From Linanthus parryae (lineage: Eukaryota; Streptophyta; Magnoliopsida; Ericales; Polemoniaceae), in assembly GCA_023055425.1 (NCBI GenBank), contig JALGPY010000001.1:31671001-31735000 (forward strand): 64,000 nucleotides of DNA. Direction: 5' to 3'. The notes under the pieces were generated by a model that ran no database searches, was not told where the DNA came from, and was given only the letters and a program-made list of their open reading frames with translations. The position numbers and the translations under genes are program-made. Below, piece after piece: positions 57,393 through 64,000 of this stretch (positions are counted from its first letter, which is position 1; each line of letters begins with the position of its first letter).

Positions 57393-58819
57393 TGAAATAC
57401 CCGTTTGCAAAAATAAATGGGCAAAAAGAAACATTTATATAAAACTATGGGAGGTAGTCATAATTATTAAAACTTCAACCTATTAAATTATTTAAGTATA
57501 TATTCATCTTTGTAACATTGCCTTAATTAAACACCACCCTTGCAATATTACTCTCCTAAACCAACACATGTTACTAATTTTTTACACCCACCACCTAATT
57601 GCCCTCCACATAACCCACCTTGCTGTCAAAATTTCACCACATCCCATGTGTTTTCCTCCTCCCTCACGTCACCAATCATCCCCCCTCTCCCTCTTTGTTT
57701 CCTCTTCTCCCTCTCGGCAAACAACACACACACTCACACACTCACGAAAACACTCTCACCCGACCCGTACCTCCCTTTATAAAACCCCCCTTCCTCACAA
57801 AAACAACAACACACCATCATCATCCTCTCCTCTTCCCTAACCCGAAACAACCACCATCACCATTCTCTTCTCATCTCCTCCGAGAACCACCACCAACCTA
57901 AACCCCCCTCCTCTCCCTCCTCATCACAAGCACACAACAACAACAACAACAAATCATCACCACCTTCCTCTCCTTCTTGTCCCGCTGGAAAACAACCCAT
58001 CACCGCCACCACTCTCTCTCCTCTCAACCACCAAGAGGAAACAACCACCAGCACAACCACCATCACCACCCTCTCTATGTTCTCTCTCTATCTGCTGGGT
58101 TCGTCTCTGCCCAGCCAAGAGCCGGCGAAAATCCCGCCGGAAAACCCAACCCGAGAACAAAGAAAACCACCACCACCAACGAACCTCCCCACTCTCTCTC
58201 TCAAAAACCCTCTGAAACACCTCTGTGACTCCTCCCCTCTGTCGAAACAGAGAATTAGCAGCGGCAAGGACTAGGCAGAGCCATGTCCTACGCCGGTACC
58301 ACCATGAACGCCGGCGTCGAGCTCGGCAAGGTCACCGCCGACCTACTCACTGCCTAAAACGCGTATCAATCGCCTCCTGGGAGTCCGTGAAGGTCCAAGA
58401 CGACCACAACCTAACCCAGAATTGGTGGAATCCTCGCCGGCGATCTTCACCGCCGAACCCATGGGTCGGAGACTCGACCCGCTCCATTCGGCGACCGTTT
58501 TCCACGATTTTTCGTGTGGGTAAGCTCTAAATCCCCTGTTAGTTCATTTGTGATGATAAAAATCAAGTCTTGTTGGCTAAAAATCATTTTGGGTTGATTG
58601 AGTTGATGAAGATGTCGTGAATACAAAAATGGGGGTGAAAGTGTCTTTTCCTAAAGCTGTTGGGGAGGCTATTGACTTTACATGAAAACTGAAATGTGTG
58701 GGGATGGGGGAGAAAGTGTCTTTTCGTTAAACTTGGGTTGGGGTACTAGTTGTAGTTTTAAACATCTTAAATTAATTAATAGATAAATCTAATAATTATT
58801 TTCTGAAAATAACAATTCA

Positions 58820-58861
<42 letters not shown>

Positions 58862-60979
58862 TTTATTTATCAATATCAATACTAGTGTAATAGTCTTCGT
58901 AACTTTCACAATAAATTATTTTAATATTTTTATTTTCTTATAAGTAATGCTAAGAATAATGCTAAATAATCCAAAAATAATAAAGATAATAATAATATAT
59001 AAAGTTCCTTAATAACCTATTTTCTTCAATAGGAATACTTAACCTATTTTCTTCAATAGAAATACTGAAATTAAACTTCAGTATCTTTCTTAATAAAGTA
59101 TGTAAATCAATGAATCTCACTTCATTTTATAAATGATAAAAACAAGGCTATCGCCACAAAATAATAATAATGATAGTGATAAGAATAATAATAACAAAAG
59201 GATATATGTATATATATAGCTAGCTAAATAGTGTTTTATCAAAAAAAAAAGAAAAAGAAAAAAAAACAAACAAACTACTAGCTACTAATCATATGTTAAC
59301 GCTTTTGAGTAAATTAAAACAACCCCAAGGTTAAGGGGCTATTTTGATAAGTATGTTGAGATACTCAAGAGATGTTTATTTGAAAAATAGTAATGATAAC
59401 AATAGTGATTTTACAAGAATTTGTCTCCATTAAAAGAGAAATAATGACCCATATAAATTACGAGTGTACTATATTGATCCTAGAACTATATTAACTATAA
59501 AAAATTATAAATCTCCTCGACTGGAATCACCAAAATAAAACTTAGTATAGTATCAAGGTATTAAAACTTATTCTTGATGTCACTTCCCTAAATTTTATAA
59601 AATTTAAAATCAATAAATAAATAAGCTTTTATAAATTATGGGGGTTGAGAATTCATTGGGGGCATGCATAGCATTGCATATAGGGTGAAATTGCATTTGT
59701 TAATACAAATAAGCCCCATATTAATTAGGACAATTTGTGTATTTGTAGACACCCAGTTCATAGACGACGGGTTTGTCGAGAATGAGTACGGGTACTAGAA
59801 CTTCGATCGTCGTGCGAACATTGATCTACTTGTTACCGGTAAGTTCATATGCGCAATACTTTAACTGTTAAAATGTGATTTGTGTGCGTACAGAAATAAT
59901 TTTGTTATAACTTGCGTTACTTGGAAATTTATAAACGTTTGTGAACTACGTTTTGAGAAATCTCTTTTTGGGTAACATGACTGGAAAACTTGAATCCTAA
60001 AATATATATTGTAATTGTGGAATGACAGTTGGAAATCAAAATAATAATCGTGACGAACGATGGGTCCGTGTGTTATTATTGGGGAATGAGAATGATTAAA
60101 CGCACTATAATATAATTGGGGCAATGCACAGAGGATGCAGAAATTACGGCTCCGGCCAGGGGCGCCAGTTTGCGATCCCCTTTATATTTACGGCTCCGTC
60201 CAGGGGCGCCAGTTTGCGATCACCATTATATTTATGGCTCCGGCCGGGAGCACCGGTTTGCGATCTCACTTGTATTATGAAACTATGGAGTACTACTTAT
60301 ACCTGTGCGGGTTACAACGGTATATGGGTGTCGACACTTAAGGTCTCATAGTCATGTTCATGAGCGTGGATTAGACGTATGGTCATCCCTCAACGCTCGG
60401 GTGAATTGGGGTCTTAGATATCCCAAGAGGCACCCTCGGTAAGATTAGTGGCATTGTAACCTCTCTGGGGCATTTGACACCCGCTGGGCAACACTAAGCC
60501 AGCTAAACTAAAGGATAAGAAAGGAATCAGTTAATATTTGACAGCTCATTTGGATTGTTAAAATATCATGTGATTCATATACATGTTTTTGTGCCAAAAC
60601 TCGATTTACATATTGCAATATGAATTTACTCAGTTTTTACAGATTAAATATTTTTCTGCGGTCGGCTTGTGCTATTTCAAAACCCGCAGGTTACGAGTAA
60701 GGTGGGAGACGATCACGACGCCACTGGCTAGGGTATTAAGCTGCTTAGTACTTCACCTAGTATTCTTCATTTTGTAATTAATGTATGTATTTCTTTCAGA
60801 CAATGTCACGAGTTTGACTTTAATGTATAATTATTATAACTGTATATTCGAGGATTGTACTAGCTGTGAACCGGCGATCCTGATTCGTACCCAATGGGAT
60901 TAATCTCCTCGGGCGGAGGCATCTTTCCAAACATACGGTTCGGCAGGCCGTGTGATTTAAGGGGGGGGGGGGTGTTGCA
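57393..60979 (+). repeat. 3' LTR of the Tekay-like element (3587 bp)
   Basis: TGAAATACCCG...TGTTGCA. It keeps the unoccupied hAT site near 57610 and the unoccupied Copia site at 60899, with (AAT)n at 58820-58860 and the triple unit at 60147-60270. TATA-like CTTTATAAAAC near 57775. Confidence 0.92.
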
Positions 60980-60984
60980 GTAAA

Positions 60985-61246
60985 CACCCCTGTACTTTGA
61001 CATTTTACCGGATCACTACCATGTGGTATGGACTATACCACAAACCACCCTTGTGACTGATAGAATTTAACGAAAACTTACCGATAGCATTTGCACCCGT
61101 AGATTAAAAGGAATAGAAATCAAATTAGAAAAAAAACAAACATAAAATGCAAAGTCTTCTCTATCACGTGTCCCCCACTTCTCCTTTTCTTCTTTATCTC
61201 TGCGCTAGAAGACAACTCGTGCCCTCAAGGTACGGAGAAACCAATA
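60985..61246. other. flank of the Tekay insertion, MULE-end-like
   Basis: With the Tekay element removed the site reads GGGTAAATGACAGTAAA then CACCCCTGTACTTTGACATTTTACC, similar in style to the MULE ends at 11705. No gene. Confidence 0.35.
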
Positions 61247-62440
61247 TCATATATATACTAATAGAAGGGGGTGTTTTACTGTACAATTTTTTATGATGCT
61301 ATAATTTTCGTCCATTAGATTAATTTTACATTAACGGTAGATTCATTTTATAGTAGCTCATGGCCATGAGGTAGGTCCTATAGGGGCACGGCTTCTGTCC
61401 GGTGTTGATCCGTGCGGTTGCGTACGGTTAGACACGAATGGGCAGGATGTGCCACGTGTTAATGAATAGACGGATGAATGTGTGCCTGTTTCACAACGAC
61501 TTCAACTCCCACTCATCCTTCTTTCTCTCTCCTCCTTTCAATTCTCCTGTTATTCATTTTTTTTTTCATTTTCTACTCTGTTTTGATTCCACTTGTTAAT
61601 TTCATGATCAACATTTAGTTTATACTGGTATTGATTCAACCAAGCATCAGTAAAATGAAAATCAATCAATCTTTTTATACAAGAGTATTCATGTTCTTGA
61701 ATTTGTCTTTATTCTTAACCAAACTATTGCGAATTTAGCTCATCGCCGGCGATTCGTGACTGACTTTTGATGAAGATTCAAGGACAGATATTTCAATGCC
61801 TCTCATAATAAATACAGTGAATATGGCATAAAACCTAACTAACAAGGCTTCAGATCCAATTCCAGATCTAGGTTTAATGTTTTAACTACAACATAGCATG
61901 GTTGTTAGAAATTGAAAGGTAGTGTCGTTTCACGCTGGAGACCTCCGACAGTCACAATAAATTAGTCCTGTAGGAACTGGAACGACAAAGAAGCATTAGG
62001 AAGGGGGAGGAGAGAGACATCATTTCACGCCGCTGCGCGTGCAAGAGTCCGAAGAGGAAAGAGGCGGAAGAAAAAAGGACACACGTGAGAAAAATCCTTT
62101 GTAAAATAGGCACACATTCATCCCTGTATTCATTAACACGTGGCAACATCATGTCCATTCGTTTTGAACCGTACAACAACTGCACGATTCAAAACCGGAC
62201 ATAAGTCGTGCCCTTCCTATAGATATTCAGAAGGAAAGTTGCAAGTTTTCATATCCTTAGGGTTTTTTTTTTTTAATTGTGAAATTTAAATTATAGTGCA
62301 TTATAATCAAATAACTATAGAGGATCCAAGGGCTGAGAACAAATTGATCCAATGGCCTAAAAGGCATTATAGATTCAACCGTCCTATTTTATTATATAGA
62401 CTAGGGAATTGCTCGTGCCCGAGGGCACTATCCAAAAAAC
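61247..62440 (+). mobile_element. Helitron-like element, 3' end incomplete
   Basis: The left end TCATATATATACTAATAGAAGGG looks like common plant Helitron 5' ends (TC start). Near the right, GTGCCCGAGGGCAC (about 62417-62430) is a hairpin preceded by ATATAGACTAGGGAATTGC, as in many Helitron 3' ends. The expected CTRR terminus is not seen before the Sirevirus fragment starts, so the end may be lost. It contains a MULE MITE. Confidence 0.42.
61384..62213. mobile_element. MULE-type MITE with arms of about 120 bp
   Basis: The left arm begins GGGCACGGCTTCTGTCCGG and the right arm ends CCGGACATAAGTCGTGCCC. They pair over about 120 bp (61384-61500 with 62100-62213), including TGCCACGTGTTAATGAATA. 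The flanks GTCCTATAG (61375-61383) and TTCCTATAG (62214-62222) are a 9-bp target duplication with one mismatch. No transposase. Confidence 0.8.
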
Positions 62441-62461
62441 ACGTTTCATGATATGAATCTG

Positions 62462-62809
62462 GATAGCACAACAAGCTGAATACATAGCAGCTGGAGCTTT
62501 CTGTTCTCAAGTGTTATGGATAGCACAACAAATGAGAGATCTTGGATTTGATTTCAGAGATATACCTATCAAATGTGATAATACAAGTGCAATATCAATT
62601 ACAAAGAATTCAGTTCAGCATTCAAGAACATAGCACATTGATGTTAGACATCACTTCATTAGAGATCATGCAAAGAAATGTGATATTGTTATTGAATTTG
62701 TTTCTACTAACTTGCAAATTGCGGATATCTTCACTAAACCATTGCCAGATGAAATATTCTCAGCCTTAAGATTGAAATTAGGCATGCTAAATAAGGAAGC
62801 TTTGGTTTA
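62462..62809 (+). pseudogene. Sirevirus-like RNase H, 5'-truncated
   Basis: AEYIAAGAFCSQVLWIAQQ, DLGFDFRDIPIKCDNTSA, HIDVRHHFIRDHA and DIFTKPLPDEIF. A TAG at about 62632 interrupts it. It ends KEALV then TAG, as in the other copy. Confidence 0.88.
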
Positions 62810-63252
62810 GGGGGGGAATCAGGTAAGTATTATGTGTTTCAAAGGTTTGAACTGATTTTGAAAGCCTTGAAAATCCATTCAAAGCTTTTAGTATATGTGC
62901 ATTACATGATACAGCTTTTCAAGGCCTTGAAACCCTTTCCAAAGCCTTGAAAATAAGATTGCATGTTAATTAGTCAATAACTCTGGATCTTTCAATGTTG
63001 GGTGTTATCTTTGTAGATAATTGCTCAATGTTGTCCCTCAATTATGAAAAAACCCTATTCAGCCAAAATAATATTATATCTTTTATTTCTAACGGCACAC
63101 ACAATTTTAAATCTTTTTTATTTATCAGATCTTCAAAGATCAGAGAAAATATTTTGTTTCCTTTTCAAACTGCAACTCTCTTCTATTTATCTCCTTCTTT
63201 CTTTCTCTCATTCGTATCTATCCTACCTCTCTCTCTTCTTCTCCAAACCCCA

Positions 63253-64000
63253 ATGAGCACCAGAATCGCCTCAGACAGAATCAAGATGACTGGTGGTTCG
63301 AAGGCTGCAGCAAAGAAGAAAAGAAAGACCAATGTGGAAGAGGTTCAGATCATTAGTGGGGATTCTAGTTCAAAAACCCCTACAATATAAGACATAGCTC
63401 CTCCTCCTCCCAATAAGAAGGACAAGAAAAATGAGACCTTAGTGTCCAGCAAGAAGAAGAAGAAGAAGAAGAAGAAGAAGAAGAAGAAGAAGGCAGTAGA
63501 GTCTGCACCAGAAAACAGAAGGCTATTCAAATCATTACTAATGTTTCTAGAGGTCAGTGGCTTGATGGATTTGCTTCTATACCAGTTGCTTTCTATAGTC
63601 TAGTTAGTATACCTATATTACATGATATGAATCTGGAATGCATCAAAATGTTGAAGAAAAGTTCTCTTTGGTTTATTCTAAATCCACCAGAGTTAGCTTA
63701 CCCTAGACTCACCAGATTCTTTTACCTAAAAATGAAACAACTCAAAAAGTCTGCATATCTAGTGATTCAGACTAAGGTGGCTAGCATTGACATGGAACTA
63801 GATCATGCTGAGTTTGCAAGTGTCCTAGGTTTTCCCAAGAGATATGACACCAGTAACTACCCTCCTAAGAGTGTAGCCCTGAAACTAGCAAAAGAAGAGT
63901 TCTTTCTACCAAATACCCCTGCCTCATCTAAGCACTTAACACACTCTGTGCTAACTGTTGAAGCCAAAGGTTTGTTTACCATATTGATGAGATGTGTGGT
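63253..64000 (+). pseudogene. extra ORF after pol, longer version
   Basis: It starts MSTRIASDRIKMTGGSK, matching the 210-codon ORF at 21871. A TAA at 63388-63390 and a frameshift near the (AAG)n tract (63461-63491) break it. After that a long frame reads RGQWLDGFASIPVAFYSLV, LAYPRLTRFFYLKMKQLKK, IDMELDHAEFASVLGFPKR and beyond the window edge. The pattern (a Phe/Tyr-rich segment followed by a short helix and VLGFP) resembles the putative plant transposon protein domain found in retroelement third ORFs. Function is unknown. Confidence 0.65.
63461..63491. repeat. (AAG)n microsatellite inside the extra ORF
   Basis: About ten AAG units encode a poly-Lys run; the other copy has six Lys codons. Length change here may have caused the frameshift. 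Confidence 0.85.

Larger units (their letters stand above)
40073..60979 (+). mobile_element. Tekay-like chromovirus (Ty3/gypsy) with two later insertions
   Basis: GTAAA flanks both ends (40068-40072 and 60980-60984), a perfect target duplication. The 5' LTR is 40073-52114 including its insertions; the 3' LTR is 57393-60979 (3587 bp). The primer site for initiator tRNA-Met is at 52117. Order: gag with two knuckles, protease, RT, RNase H, integrase, chromodomain, polypurine tract. Long LTRs and the C-terminal wording (HNVFHVSQLKPYI, then a chromodomain) fit the Tekay/Del lineage. Inserted later: an hAT element (40299-41233) and a Copia (44580-52036), both in the 5' LTR. Gag and pol have several stops and at least two frameshifts. 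Confidence 0.92.
62462..64000 (+). mobile_element. fragment of a second Sirevirus-like Copia (same family as 19604-34630)
   Basis: It starts abruptly inside RNase H, continues through the 3' region with TTTCAAGGCCTTGAAA-type motifs (62837, 62855, 62918, 62937) and into the extra ORF, and leaves the window. The order and spacing match the element at 19604-34630 read in reverse. Confidence 0.85.

Overview
This window looks like nuclear DNA of a flowering plant, probably a eudicot, although the species cannot be read from it. The reasons are LTR retrotransposons of plant lineages (Tat, Tekay, Tork-like and Sirevirus-like), primer sites for initiator tRNA-Met, hAT, MULE and Helitron-type elements, and GT-AG introns of about 80 nt. 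Nearly all of it is transposable-element sequence. I see no intact host protein gene. Lineage names come from motif recognition by eye, not from a search. Layout: (A) 1-10552 is the 3' part of a Tat-lineage Ty3/gypsy element (dual RNase H, integrase, a 54-bp satellite-like array, then an antisense five-exon plant-mobile-domain gene). It is inserted into the gag of a minus-strand Copia element whose 5' LTR is 11084-11451. (B) 11705-15514 holds small DNA transposons, including a MULE with long inverted repeats. (C) 15844-35826 is a three-deep nest: a Tork-like Copia (+), into whose RT a Sirevirus-like Copia (-) inserted (19604-34630), into whose integrase a non-autonomous Ty3-like element (+) inserted (24811-30795). 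The whole nest seems to split an exon-like host reading frame. (D) 35827-40067 is host-like spacer with a foldback element, a SINE, an hAT MITE and a tRNA-Lys-like gene. (E) 40073-60979 is a complete Tekay-like chromovirus with a perfect GTAAA target duplication. Its 5' LTR carries an hAT element and a Copia element, and the other LTR preserves the empty site of the hAT insertion. (F) 60985-64000 holds a Helitron-like segment with a MULE MITE inside it, then a fragment of a second Sirevirus-like element. How the parts relate: each long retroelement has a recognisable promoter LTR, primer site, gag-pol and polypurine tract, but every gag-pol is broken by stops or frameshifts, and three RTs have lost the second catalytic aspartate. 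The most unusual signals are the in-phase introns of the antisense gene in the Tat element, the roughly 25 copies of a TTTCAAGGCCTTGAAA-type palindrome spread through coding and non-coding parts of the Sirevirus-like element, and a dense array of CTGCGTATTATACGCAG palindromes just upstream of the TATA box in the LTRs of the innermost element.
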